Positions 50,154 through 62,026 of a stretch of 64,000 bases of DNA are shown here, piece by piece. This DNA comes from Chloromonas sp. AAM2 (Eukaryota > Chlorophyta > Chlorophyceae > Chlamydomonadales > Chlamydomonadaceae). The stretch covers positions 36,693 through 100,692 of the forward strand of contig QAXH01006441.1 in assembly GCA_004335635.1 (NCBI GenBank), in the 5' to 3' direction. The notes under the pieces are model-generated. The model saw nothing but the letters and a program-made list of their open reading frames with translations, did not search any database and had not been told where the DNA came from. How positions within the stretch are numbered: position 1 is the first letter of the stretch; each line of letters opens with the position of its first letter. A program made the translations under genes and the position numbers.

Positions 50154-51480
50154 TTTAAACATTCGTACTGGTTAGAAGCTGTAAAGATACACAACCACAC
50201 ACTGCTGGAGTGGTGCCTTGTGCACATCCGTGCTACCTCAATACATTTGATTTGGCGAGGCTTGTGCTGGTACGTCCAGGCAGCAGCACGTGTGGAACAT
50301 CAGCAATGCAAATCGCTACCACATCAGCAGGAAAAGAGAAGTTTGCCAGTTCTGGGACAATTTGTGTGAACAGGCCTGTGTTACCACCAGCAACATCAGC
50401 AGGAATGTGTGTGTGTGAATCGCACATCAGGAATGTTTCTGAGTGTGGAAATCTTTGTTTTGAGCATCCTGCATTTGCATTGCACAAGACGCAATTCAGT
50501 TTGCTTGAGTTCTGGTTGAGTTGAGTCCCAAGGCCTCATTCACAAACATCACCCACACATTAGTTCCAGTGGTACTCTTAAAACTGTCCCAGAATTGGGC
50601 TGCTGTCTTACGTGAACTGCTCAACCTCCAGGTGGCCTGCGATTAATGAGCATGGCACTGATAAACCTATCAAATTGTTTTGAAGCCAATCTTCTCCTGG
50701 TTCAGAACAACCGAGCAGACATGCACTGCACATACTCAAAACTCAACAGCGTAGTGTAGCATGAGGGCAGGTGATCACGGCCGACCCCCAAAAACCGGAG
50801 TGAGCTGTTGATCAAGCACATGTCGACACAGCAATAGGCAACTTGGTTGTTGAAAGCCATAGATTAGTCCAGTGACAACGTCCTAGGAATAGTCGTCAAA
50901 CAGTCCAGTGCCGAAAGTCAAAGTTAGGATGGTCCGAAACGTGTGTCCAGTGTGTTGATGTCAAGCGTCCACATCCAGTAGATGATGTAAAAAGCTCGGC
51001 CCGAATTCAATGCCATGGCCATGATCATGAGTGCACCGATGGCAAACATGCATCACTACATGAAGAACACCGGCCCCCATTTGTGAGGTACTCTCAGGTC
51101 TGCAGAGATCATCAGATGTTGATGCAACAAGGATGTGCTAGCTTGCATGGTGAGCGACACCATTCCAATTGGTCAGCTCAAGTCTGTTACTGCACGACAA
51201 CACCGTGCGACGTGAACCCGTTGTTGCCATATTGCAGCACACTGCACCAGACCCGAACGTCAAACAACCAATGCCAGTCAGACGTGCACATCAGTGCTCA
51301 AGAGCCTGTACTGATTGCAGTCCAACGAAGTCGGGTTGCCACAATGGGCTGAACGTTCAAGCAGCATGTCAGGCGCTGCTGAGCTGAGTAGCCCGGCAGC
51401 ATGATCCTTATTGAAGCATCTACGTCATGCTCTCCTTCTTTGCATCAGGATTGACGTCCTTGATAAGCGCAGGCTGTAGT
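50154..51480. other. Convergent intergenic region with a MITE
   Basis: 1.3 kb between two gene 3' ends. Apart from the MITE at 50342-50599 and a TGTAA at 50180-50184 (very close to the stop, so doubtful as the signal in use) nothing is recognised. Confidence 0.55.
50342..50599. mobile_element. MITE, second family member
   Basis: Left end TTTGCCAGTTCTGGGACAA and the next 50 bp match the element at 37912-38106 (GTGTGAA.AGG.CTGT...TACC.CCAG); an internal GTGTGTGTGAA.CGCACAT is shared too. The right end, AACTGTCCCAGAATTGG, is slightly decayed. Confidence 0.75.
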
Positions 51481-54400
51481 TCACCTGAGACTGAATGAAG
51501 CCTCTGAGCTTTGCTGTGGCTGCTGCAGCCAGGCCTGTCCAGAGGGCCACACATCACCCTGCACCCCTGTCACGCCTTGGTCGCCGACCTTCATGGGATA
51601 GGTTGCATCGTCCTCTTCCTCCTCCCTGCCCTCCTCCACCACAGGCACAGATGACACCTCCCGGCTGATGCCCCAAAGGGGCTTGCTGATGGCACTGGAT
51701 CGGCTGCGGGTGGGCAGAGGCATGACGCCTGCATGCATGCAAACACACACAGTCAAACACACTCCCGGCAAGAGCATGACATGCACAAACAAAGCATGCG
51801 GCAGTGTCATGCACCTGAGCTCAGTGCCGCTGCCAGTGCCGCCGCCTCGGGCCCTGGGGTGAAGGCACCGGGGGGCGTCATCAGCTCAGCAGGCACCATG
51901 GGGGTGTAGAACGCCTGCGGGTGAAACGTGCAGATAGCAGGATGTGCACTGCATCACTGCATTCCACGCACAGCATGTGCACTGAACCGCAGCCTAGATT
52001 GCACTTGAATACAAAGCCAGTAGTGGTGACCGGTCTCACTAGAACTGTGCCATGTTCCACCGCACCAGGCAGGACAAGCATGAGAAAGGCCTGGAGCTCA
52101 AGGGCTTGCTGCCAATCACTCACAATGTACCGCACACCGCCACGCACATTTTGTTGCCCAAATACACCCTACTCTGCCCACTGAACGATGGTGTGCTGCA
52201 ACTCCTAGCAGCCGCTCATCCATGTTCGATCCCATCACTCACCATGCACATACAACCGTCCTACACCACAACCCAGTCCCCACACAGCCCAGCACTGCCC
52301 ACCCACCATGTGGAAGTGCCCCTCACAGTGAGTGTCCCTTACCTCGTTATCCACCACCTGGAACACCTGGCTGCCCGCTGGCGTGTCAAGCACCACGCGG
52401 CGCCGCACCGCACCCATGCCGCTCGCGTGCGAGCCCACAGACGCGGAGGAAGACAGACCACTGGCTGAGGGACGGGCAAGGCCACGCGCACCGGGCATGG
52501 CGCCAAAGGCAGGTGCAGCGGTGGGCTTGAGGGTGGGGTCAGTGGGGCCGGTAGAGAGGGTGGTGGAGACGGGGCTGCCCATCAGGGCACGCATGGGCAG
52601 GGAGTCCAGGGACCTGCATGCGGTGGAGAGCACACACAGTCACATGGAGCCACATGGGGATGCCGCCAGGCGTTGCAAGGCAGGTGGCTTGTACTTTCTG
52701 TAGGGCATCTGAGAGCATGCAGCATGTTGCAGCTGCTGAGGCGCAAATGCTTTTCAAGCGACTCGTATGCCCACTTATTTATCGCAGGCCCGGTATCCTC
52801 TTGCCACAAAGATGGAGGCGCCACTGCAAGTGAGTGCAAGGAACACAGCAATGGATTTCTCATGCTTGTGTGGCCCGGCTCACCGGTGCATGTCTGCCTT
52901 GGCTGCGCCGCTGTTGGCTGCCTGCCTGGAGCCGTGGCTGGCCTGACTGTTGGTGTCCAGGGCAGCCAGCGGCTTGTTCTCCTTCAGGGAGTCAACCTGT
53001 AACACAATTGGACGCGGCATGAGTCAGAGAGTGACACTGAGAGGACAGCAGCGGCAGGCAGGACACATACATACCGCCCATGCACGTTGGTGTGGTGTTC
53101 TGAATGGCTGCCACACTCGAGCCAGAGGCTCACCCACATCATTGTCACTGACAGCTTGATGATGACAACACACCGCCACTTGCGCTCGTTCAGCCCGCTC
53201 CTTGTGCCACACCCACGTGCCACACACATGCTGTTCGTACTGCACTTCTGCGTACTGCGCACTCTGTCACACACCTGTGCCTTGAACTGTCGTGTGCGTG
53301 TGGCCTGCTGCTCCAACACAGCCACCTCCTCCTCAAGGGCACGCAACTGTAACCAACAGCAGCAACACAGCAGCACACCATGGTGGAAACCTGGTACGCG
53401 TACCTGGAAAGCTGGTAGCCACAGTCCAAGTAACCTACTGGCCGCACGACCACCGCAAGGGTGGTGGGTCCGCATGGGTCTGTTATAGCTGCATGGGTCC
53501 ATGGCCTGTTGGGGGCATAAGGGATCGCACCCGCCATTGTGCAGGATGCACCATGCCGATTGTGCTTGGTGGCCCTGCCATGCACACACTTGCTGCACCC
53601 GCTGCCTGCTGCCCTCCTGGGTATGAATTCCGACCTGCTTCACCCCTTGCTGCCTTCAGGTCCCAGCCTGCAGGTGCTCTCTCTTGCCTGCTCTCAGTGG
53701 CTTTTCTGCTCACGCCTCTGCTTGCCACCATCCACCTGCCTTCCTTGCACCTGGCCTGCCTTCCTTGCACCATCCCTGGTCCCACCCATCAATACCTGCT
53801 GCGTCTCTGCCTGCAAGGCTTGCTTGGTCGCCTGCATGTCTGCACGCGCGGCCTTGAGGCGAGCGTACTCTGCCTGGATTGTGCCAGCCTACACACAGAC
53901 ACGCACATACTCCCATCTGCCAACAGATGCTGGCATCATGATGATGATCTGTCATGTTCATTGCAGATGGCGATTGCCATGTGCGTGCACCATTGTACAA
54001 AGCATGTCTGAGTTGTCCAATGGTTCATGTTTTCTGACGTCACCAACCTTGGCAGTCTCAGACTTGAGCACCTGAACAGCCCTGAAGCCAGTACAATGCA
54101 ACAGACACAGGTTGGGCTTGGCTGTCTGGGCTGCTTGTGCCAGTCAGCTTTGCAAAATTGTTCGGACAATGCACGCAGCAGTGGTTGACAGGTGCCTATC
54201 TGGGCGGCTGTAGACCCTTAGACTGGGCACAGGTGTGGCCGGGCCAGTCCCCTGCAGCTTGGGCTTGGCTGTCTAGGCTGCTCCATGTCAGTTTGGCTTG
54301 CACAAAACACATTGATAGATGCGGCTGCAGACTAAATGAGACTCGTGCACCCGGTATAGCCCTCGCACTTCACATCACTCCCCGCACACTTTTCGGCAGA

Positions 54401-55795
54401 ACACTCGGCAAGTTGTTGCCCAGCGACCAGTTGTTCGCACCATCTGAGCTTTTCCATAAGCCTCCTGCGGCCTTGCAGCTGCACAAGCCTGGTCTGCATC
54501 CTGGGCAGGTGCGCCACCGCCCGCTGTCCTGCTGAAATCTGCAGCGAAACATTGGCAAAAACCTTCAATTCCAACCAGCTTTGCACTGTGCTCTCTGCAG
54601 CACAGCATTCAGCACAGTCACACATTGTAGCTACGCTCAAGAGCAAAGTTTACATGGGTTCACTGAAAAGCTTCAAAACAGTATCTTTCAGATCTTCGCC
54701 TCTACGTTGCCACACACAACACACGCACGCACACGGACGCACACGTGCTGCCGTCCCACCTGCTCCTGGAGCGCCTCCATCCGGCTGGCTTTGGCCATCA
54801 GCTGGCTGTGCTGGTCCTCCAGCTGCTGCACCTGCTGCGCCTGCTGCTCCAGCGAGGCAATGCGGGACTGCAGCTGCGCCACCGCCTCCATGCCCTGCTG
54901 AAGGGAGGCCTGCTTAGCCTGCAGGGAGGTGCAGGACGTGCACAGGCGTGGATGACCTGATGCGTGACGTGTGCACCGGTATAACAGACGCACTCCTACA
55001 AAGGGCCACAGGTCAGCAACAAAATCATGATGTCGCCTTGGGTGCCGGAGGGCGCTAGTGCATATCGTCGCACTGTGTTCATCGACTTGCTGAACGTGCT
55101 GGTGACATGTGGTGGCATCACAGGTGCATGTGGCCTGTGAAAAAATGTGCAGTGCGTGTTCGGCACTTGTGTGCTAGTGTCCGTGTGCTGAGGACCCACC
55201 ATCAAGAGCTGCTGTTGGGACGCCAGTGAAGCGCCAAGCTTGTCCATGATGCCCAGCTTGGACAGGTTGTGAATGTGACCAAGCCATGTGGCACCGACAT
55301 GGCACATTAGCAACACGAGAATCAGGCAGGGCAGGAGTGGCACGTGGAAGAAGGGCAACAGGACGCAGCCAAGCAACACCAATGTGACTGTGTCTGCAGT
55401 GGCAGGCCTGAAGACATAGGCTAGGCGGTTAGCCGGTGGAAAGGAGGTGGTCAACAGTTGGGTGCACCTGCATGGACAGGTGGGCCACAGGCAGACATAA
55501 CGCACATACCGCATGCAACTGCATGCTTGCATGACAGCCATTAGCGAATGTGTGGCTGGTTGGCCCGCAGAAAATTCAATCAGCGGGGTTCTGTTGATGA
55601 CCCGGTCATCATGTAAGCCACACCTCAAGCACCTGCCAGACAAAACTTGCGTCCTTACCATCTTTTGCATTGGTAGGCAAGCCTAAGCGCGTTTGCAGCC
55701 GGTTCGGACAATCCACTGGCTCGTGTCAGGGTGTCTTCCGTCAGTCTGCGCTGTTCATACGCCATGGCTTCAGCAGCATTGTTTGCGCGCAACAT
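51481..55795 (-). CDS. Membrane-hairpin and coiled-coil protein of unknown function
   Basis: I do not recognise the family. Ten exons keep phase and give 510 residues: 55659-55795, 55200-55407, 54760-54918, 54441-54538, 54048-54081, about 53797-53889, about 53276-53347, about 52885-52997, about 52345-52615 and the last two pieces ending at TGA 51481 (one near 51830-51915). Residues 1-46 (MLRANNAAEAMAYEQRRLTE onward) are amphipathic. Then comes a roughly 34-residue hydrophobic stretch broken by FFHVPLLPC, which could be a membrane hairpin. From about 115 on there is heptad-rich coiled coil (LQSRIASLEQQAQQVQQLED; LRALEEEVAVLEQQATRTRQ). The last 160 residues are disordered, Ser/Pro-rich, with an acidic EEGREEEEDD patch. 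The plan suggests a membrane-anchored tether or golgin-like protein; that is inference only. Confidence 0.78.
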
Positions 55796-56052
55796 GTAAT
55801 CTCAACACTCCTGTATGCTAGACACAGTCCTAGACACAGCTGTTCCGCAAGGAAACGTACAAAGTTTGAAAACTTCATATCTTTTGCCCTGCAGCCCCGA
55901 GCTTGGAGCACAGCTGCGGAGCAAAGCCTACATGTTGCATCAGGAATGAGAAGCTTGCCTGCATTTCACGGGTTCGTTTCTATGGCGACGGGCGTCAAGA
56001 TTTGACGATTGCATTGCACACCCTTGATGCGTTGTCCTTATAACCTTACCTC
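55796..56052. promoter_or_regulatory. Divergent promoter region, coiled-coil gene / fibrillin
   Basis: 257 bp between opposed start codons. No specific element was identified. Confidence 0.4.
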
Positions 56053-58460
56053 ATGCACGCCATGCATCGCGCAAATGTAGCCTTCGGGCCAAGACTGAAG
56101 CCCTCGCATTTGCGCATGGTTGGGGCCAGCCACAGGACCACACCATGCCAAGTAAGCCAAGCCGGCGAACCTTCTACTGCAGTGACAACAACTTCCTCCG
56201 GCCGAGCTCGAGTCATGGAACTTTTGGCAGCCGGGCAAAGCCATTACAACCATGGACCTGAGTTGGGCGAAGCAATTGAGCTCATGATCACAGAAAACCC
56301 AACAGCTCAGCCCGGGCTGGCCATTGAACAAGGCTTGGGCACAGGAACGTGGCAGGTGTGTGGCTTGAAGGGGAGGACACCTGCAATCATGAAGTCGTTG
56401 TGGAGCAGTAACCCTGTCTGGCTGACCTCAGCTCTAGTCGAGTGGTTTGGTTGTTCGTCTTCCTGAGACCGTCTTGGTCAATGTTGTTGTTCAAATGGGC
56501 GTCTTGTTGGTCACCGGTTGATGCAAACACCAATCCAGGCAGTTGCACAGGCAAGGCCTGACCACAGCGCACCCACATGCACTCCAGGCCACATCGTAAT
56601 AACAAGCGAACGTGCATGTGTTTTACAAGGCTATCGTTGTGCCCACACACGTACGTGCGCACACAGATGCACTTGTTTAAGGGCGCATAACCCGTTCTGT
56701 CCTTGTCCCTCCCTCTCTGGTGGTTTAGGTGTTCTGGGCTCCTCATATCTCCTCCTTGTCAAGCACGCTGCTGGCCACTCGCTTTGAGCCCATCCTGTGA
56801 GTGTGGAAGCAGCTTTTACACGAGCACACTCGCCAGGCTGTTGTTGAGCATTACCAGGCAGGTTCGGCATCAATCGCCGAGTGTCTGGTGATTGCCTTCC
56901 AGATTGGACTGGAGATGCTCTGTCCGGGCGACATGTATGTCACAGCACGCTTTAAGTGTCAGGAATGTGCCACATGGAGAAACCGATAACACCACTCGAA
57001 CAAGTGGAGAAAGGCTTGAATGTGTGTTTACCATTTGTAAACCTTTCCAAATCAGGTTGCCTGGGAGGTTTGGGCCTGTCGTAGCCAAAATAGCATGAAA
57101 ACCCTTGCTGCGTTTGTAACCACAGGTACAAGTTTTATCCTGATGGTCGGTTAGTGTCCAATGTCCAGTACAACGGGCCACTGGTGGGGCAGGGGTGGCT
57201 CAGCTCATCAGGTGAGAAGGGAGACTGGGCCGTAATCATGTCCAGGCCCAATGCCACACCGAACCTTGTGCAGTGTGGCCAATTACCCGCTCCACCATGT
57301 ATGGCGCCAACTATGCAGCCCAGACCAACCAAAATTTTATTGTTTGTACCAGACAGGTGTAGATTAAGCCAAGTTGAGAACTGTCTCATGCTATCTTGGG
57401 CAAGGTATTGCTTCCCACCGAGTGTCCTAAGGCCAGGCGTCACAGGCCTGGCCTTAGGGCCTGTGACGACAACCCTGAGAATGTTCTGTGCGGGTCTGCC
57501 CGCCACAAAAAGGCTCATGACGCATGACAATACCACGAGCAGGCCCTGCTAAACCCTCAGGGTTTAGCAGCCTAAGATTACAATGCACGTCCTGTCTGCT
57601 GCATAACGGCACAGAACGCACGCCTTGGCCACAGCCATGCAGGCGTACACTGACATTTGTGATAGCGCTGAAGGCGAGCAGCCAGAAAAGCTTTCTGTAA
57701 TGGCAGTCTGCAGCCAGTGGGCCAATACTGGTGCTTGCGTTGCCACACTAGGGCTGTAGGAGAGTGGTAGTGCGCTGGCCTGGTGGGTGCGCGTGCAGGC
57801 AGGATGTTTCGCAAGTTTGACGACACCGTGGAGATAAGCTTCGACAAGTTTTGGGTGGACATGGGCCCTTTGAGAGAAGAGCTCACAGGTAAGTAGTCAA
57901 AAGAGACGAGCTCATCAAATAAACAAATTTGTCTGAAGTCGTGAACCAGACCAGTTAGTAAAAGTGTGTGCGAGTTTGGCAAACGTGCCGTATGCACAAC
58001 CAGAGAGATGTTATTAAGACCAGAGCTCTGTGGAGTATGGGTTGGTATCCCAGCAGCACGAGCTTTGTCCAAGAGCAGCCTTGCATGCTTTGACTTGGCC
58101 ACCATGTGTGCTAGCACCACTGCCAGCCGACATGTGCGCCGTACAATTCGCCGTTGACAACCACATGTGGGCCAGTGAAAAAAACTCAGCGAACATGTAT
58201 TGTCAAGCCCTTGATCCTTGCTGTTACGCCTTGCAGAGGAACAGACGACTAAGGTATTGGGCTTGGACATCAATGCAGATGCTGTGATGTCAGCAGTGGG
58301 GCGAGCAGGCTTCTTCCCCCAGTTCGCAGTGTTTCCAGTTGCTTACTACGACCAAGATTTGGCGGTGTTTGAGTTTCCACCTCTACGCAGCAAGATTGCA
58401 ATCAGGAGATTGTCAAGTGAGGACAAAACAAAAGATTTGTCTCCTGGGTTACAGAAGTAA
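56053..58460 (+). CDS. Plastid lipid-associated protein (PAP/fibrillin family)
   Basis: Fibrillins are lipocalin-like plastid proteins bound to plastoglobules or thylakoids. Exons 56053-56355, 56729-56796, 57126-57211, 57799-57888, 58237-58460 encode 256 residues in phase. The N-terminus (MHAMHRANVAFGPRLKP) suits a transit peptide. The PAP domain shows ARVMELLAAGQ, GTGTWQVFWAPHISSLSS, YPDGRLVSNVQYNGPLVG, GWLSSSG, VEISFDKFWVDMG, and at the end FFPQFAVFPVAYYD followed by LAVFEFPPLRSKIAIRRL, the usual closing strands. Start may be the second ATG (56062). The third intron contains paired palindromes. Confidence 0.88.
57426..57468. repeat. Overlapping palindromes in a fibrillin intron
   Basis: CCTAAGGCCAGG (57426-57437) pairs with CCTGGCCTTAGG (57447-57458), while CGTCACAGGCC (57438-57448) pairs with GGCCTGTGACG (57458-57468). 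The two stems share bases, so only one can form at a time. Confidence 0.85.
57546..57570. repeat. Perfect 11-bp hairpin with telomere-like arms
   Basis: CTGCTAAACCC, loop TCA, GGGTTTAGCAG. The arms contain one plant-type AAACCC/GGGTTT unit. Confidence 0.85.
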
Positions 58461-58710
58461 ACCGCCTAGAAGCGTTTGTGAACCTTGATAAGGAAGCGTT
58501 GTAGCAATCTTTTCCAGAAGCTTGTCATTTCTTGGATGGCTTATTGAAGGGTCCGTGCTTTGATGTTTTCTTGTGTTTTGCAAAAAAGACTGCACTCATC
58601 TCAAAAAAATAATGGTTGGCGTAATGATTTCAACTGCCCTGAGACTGAGACGATCGGAAATAGTGCATGTCACTGTAAAACTGATTGCAAAATGACTATG
58701 ATGCCTCCTT

Positions 58711-58823
58711 AGGGTGCGGTCACACGTACATTTGGGCAAACGATTTGGATCTGGGATTTGGGTTCAAAGGTGGCAGATGAGGCCCGAATTTGGACCCAAA
58801 TTTGCCCTGTAGAGTCGCACCCT
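58711..58823. mobile_element. Putative small MITE with AGGGTGCG termini
   Basis: Bounded by AGGGTGCG at the left and CGCACCCT at the right; the subterminal part repeats ATTTGGG/CCAAAT motifs in both directions. No target duplication is clear. A similar but weaker GGGG.TTGCGTACACG end, inverted, is near 59571-59590, so a larger 0.9-kb element is an alternative. Confidence 0.4.
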
Positions 58824-59094
58824 GATTTGGACAGGCAAATTTTGGATGGTAATCTGCGTAAATCAGCAAAACATAAATCAGCAAAAAAAAGCCTAGTGTT
58901 AGGTGCTGTGTTAGGTGTTGCTGTGTTGGCAGGACGTCGGCTGGTTTGAGTTTCGTTGAGTTGACCCACCATGTAAGCACTGTGTTTGGTTTACACAGCA
59001 ACGTGTGTCTCTTGTGTTCAAGAGCTAACCCGTTACCACTATCGTCTTCCAACAGGTTCCACTTCACCACCCTTCCCTGTCTTACAAAACACTA

Positions 59095-59190
59095 GTCATG
59101 ACTGGGTCACAACACGCCATCAACCAGTAACACCACAGACCTGAGAGCCACACAAGAATTGTCCCAGAACTGGCAAAACTTTTTTTTTGT
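59095..59190. mobile_element. Truncated MITE of the GCCAGTTCTGGGACA family
   Basis: In reverse complement the sequence begins with an A-tract, then TTTTGCCAGTTCTGGGACAA, followed by GGTCTGTGGTGTTACTGG, like the left ends of the copies at 37912 and 50342. The opposite terminus is not found. Confidence 0.6.
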
Positions 59191-59880
59191 TGGGCTGTTA
59201 AACTGCTCTGGGGATGCATGTACATGGAACCTGTGTGAGCAGCTGGCAAAGTGGTTGCAGATTCCAAGCACGCATGGGCACTTCTTGTGCTCATGTGATG
59301 AACTGCCACGCTGGGTCGCCAACAGACCTATCTCTTCTGTCGGTAGCCTTAGCAAAAGCCTGGGCAGCGGTAGTGGTGGAGTGCGCGTAACTCTGTGTGT
59401 AATAGGCCGTATACAGCAACTGTGAGAGTGTGGGCCACCTTCTTGGTCCATCTTAGGCACGTGGTCCAAGTTCAAGTCAAACGGACATGTTTTTGGTGTG
59501 GGCCCTACCCAAATTAAAACCCAAATATTCCTACGCCTGATTGGAAACCCAAGTCACAATCCAAATTTGTCGCGTGTACGCAATCCCCTTACCAGGCTTG
59601 TTGGCAGAAACTTGCTTGTGAATAGTGTCTGGGCTGCAGGTTTGTTGTAGCTGCATTGCCCGACACATTGCCTGGCTGTCCTTGCCTCTGTCGCAAGCTT
59701 ATGCCAAGGGAATACTGAATGTAACAGGAGTCACCTTGCCATGTTTTGGTTCTTACAATGCGACATCAACTAACCCAACTAAATGGCAACAGTGGGGAGA
59801 GTAGAGCAAGTACAGACACAGATTGCAAGCAATGGTCAACAGTGAAGTGTCAACCAAAAGCGGCCAGCATAATATCTGAT

Positions 59881-61876
59881 TCAAACGTCCAGCCAGCGGT
59901 CCTCCTCCAGCCAGCGCCGTCGTAGTATTCTTGTAGAAAGCCTTGCTTCCACCTGCATCATAACGCAAAGCACACAGTATGGTCAGGAGTGTGATCTATG
60001 CAAGACCGAGAAGGCTCTGTGGAAGGAGAAGTCGTTTAATGATGAGGTTTTAATCATGAAATCAGAAACAGCCTCAAGGATTCTTCATCGCCTTCACAGG
60101 TCATCAACACAATTGGCAGGCCAGAGCACAAATGCAGGCCAGGGCACGCATGCGTTTGTCCCAGCAGGCCTCACGCAGCGTGCACAAGGCAGGCAAGATG
60201 CGAATCAGAGGCATGCTGGTCTATCTGGTTTGGCTGCCGCAATGTTGAGCTGCTGGGAACCAGAACCCAGAGCTCGACCGTACTGACAGCACATTTTGAT
60301 GAGACCAACACATTAATGCAACTGGGTAATGTTATGCCGTGCAAATGTGCGGACCCGCCGTGATATGCCTGTGATATGCCGATTGTATGTAAGTGTCCAG
60401 GAGCAATCGTCCCGGGTCCTCAACCCGAAAAGTGAGGTCAGGATAGCGAGCCCCGAGCGTTGAATGATGGCAGGCATTGATCGTACCCACCACCACATTC
60501 ATTTGGCTTCAGGGAACGGGCCGCAGAGCATGGGAGGGAGAGCCCTGAGACCAACTTTATAGAAGCCTTACCGAGATGGCATGAGCAGCCCCGGCAGGCA
60601 ATGCATGCATGCTTGTATGCTGATGAATGAAGTCAGCACTCAGACAGCCAAGGGGTGTATCGTCAACGGGCTAAGCCCTAGGAGACTCTAGTCCAAACCG
60701 GTTTTTCATCACCGTGCCAGCAGGTGAGATGCACAAATGCTATCGTGTGCAACAGGGCAGGTCAAACATGAGTGCAGATGGGCACAGTAAACTGGCAGGG
60801 ATCAGACAAGGAGTCTAGGTCGCTCGTCATGGTAAATCAGCAACACGGACCAAATTTAGAAAATCATCACCTCCCATAGCCAGATGTGGATGCAAATGCT
60901 TGTCATGCAAAAAAGACAAGCCAGGAAGTCTTCAAGGGTCAGTTATACTGGCTTGAGAGGTCTGTTGAGTACCTCAAAAGTTAGGGTTCGAATCAGCTTC
61001 GATCATCCGGGGAAAGTGTCCTCACTCCCGAGAGACAAACATGGCCATAAAGAAGTGCACGGCGGCTGATGATATGCATTGATGAAATGATGTGGCGGCT
61101 GGGTCGCCGTGGCGGCGGTGCCGACATGGTGGGCGATGCATGGTTGGCGGCGGCACAGTGCTGTGGTTGCTGAAATCGCGCATCGCCATTCAGACAAAGC
61201 GTTGGAAAACATGCATCCTCATTGACGGAGTGCTCGGAGTGAGCTGAGTTATTGTCTCATCACGATGGCATGATTGCAATCGCAGTTGCGCACAAGCCCT
61301 GTGAGGCATGCTGATGAGTTGAAGGGGTGGATGCATGCCATATGCAGTGATGATATTGGTGCAAATAGCAGCGGCCGTTCAGGGCAGGGAAGGTCAGAGA
61401 GCAACAGCTCGAGACAATCCTCATATTAGTGACCCGGCTAAGGGCCAATAAGACTGGGGCGACATAGCATATCATCATCCCTTTGCCCATGCCACGACGA
61501 TGCACGTTATGCTTGGGTGAAAGTATGCAACGGCGTGGATGAAGCGGCGGGTCCGCCGTGCTACTGATAGCAACAGTTGCCCAGAGGGTGTGCGAGTGTA
61601 ATGTTGCAAGAGACGGTGCGTGCTTACCGTGAGTAATCGTGGCTGGCGGCCGCCGAACAGGAAGACGGCGCCCTGCGAAGAGGCCACGGGTGTAGGTCTT
61701 CGGAAGGGTTTGGGACGCCTCAGCACCTGCGCGCAGCACCCTAGCCTAAACAAACATGATTTTGAACTGTGCTGTGATCGGCGCCTTTGTATCCGCAGTG
61801 TCGGAAGCCGAAGGTACTGCCCCCGTGTGGCTCGGTTTTTGTTTGAAGACGACAGCCCGCAAACATGGGCGCGCAT
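59881..61876 (-). CDS. Possible small gene, unresolved
   Basis: Isolated exon-like pieces on the minus strand: a terminal exon 59881-59952 after the acceptor TTATGATGCAG reading VEARLSTRILRRRWLEEDRW and three more residues to TGA; a middle piece near 60130-60215 (LPALCTLREACWDKRMRALA); and a piece near 61630-61725 (VLRRPKPFRRPTPVASSQGA) ending at a good GTAAGC donor. They cannot be joined into one proven frame, and no family is recognised. Basic composition could suit an organellar protein; this is a weak call. Confidence 0.22.
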
Positions 61877-62026
61877 GAGCTAAGCTTTAGCAACCACCAT
61901 GATGCTGTTGGTGGCTAGACAACCATGCACGGCATGGCTTCCATCTTATACCAGTTGGCACACCGTTCACCACCATGTGTCACGTAGCCCAAGTGCTCAG
62001 TGCATGTGAGCAAAGCTTGTAACGTC

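Larger units (their letters stand above)
58461..62026. other. Gene-poor region with transposon remnants
   Basis: 3.6 kb without a confident gene. It holds a putative MITE (58711-58823), one end of the GCCAGTTCTGGGACA family (59095-59190) and a possible minus-strand gene with isolated exon-like pieces (59881-61876). Confidence 0.5.

Noticed and set aside
60981..60999. tRNA B-box-like GGGTTCGAATC
   Set aside because: The flanking bases do not form a T stem, and no acceptor, D or anticodon stems can be built around it.
61060..61380. Several TGATGA and CTGA boxes suggesting C/D snoRNAs
   Set aside because: Box spacing and terminal stems do not fit, and the stretch is rich in GATG/GGCGG repeats that give such boxes by chance.
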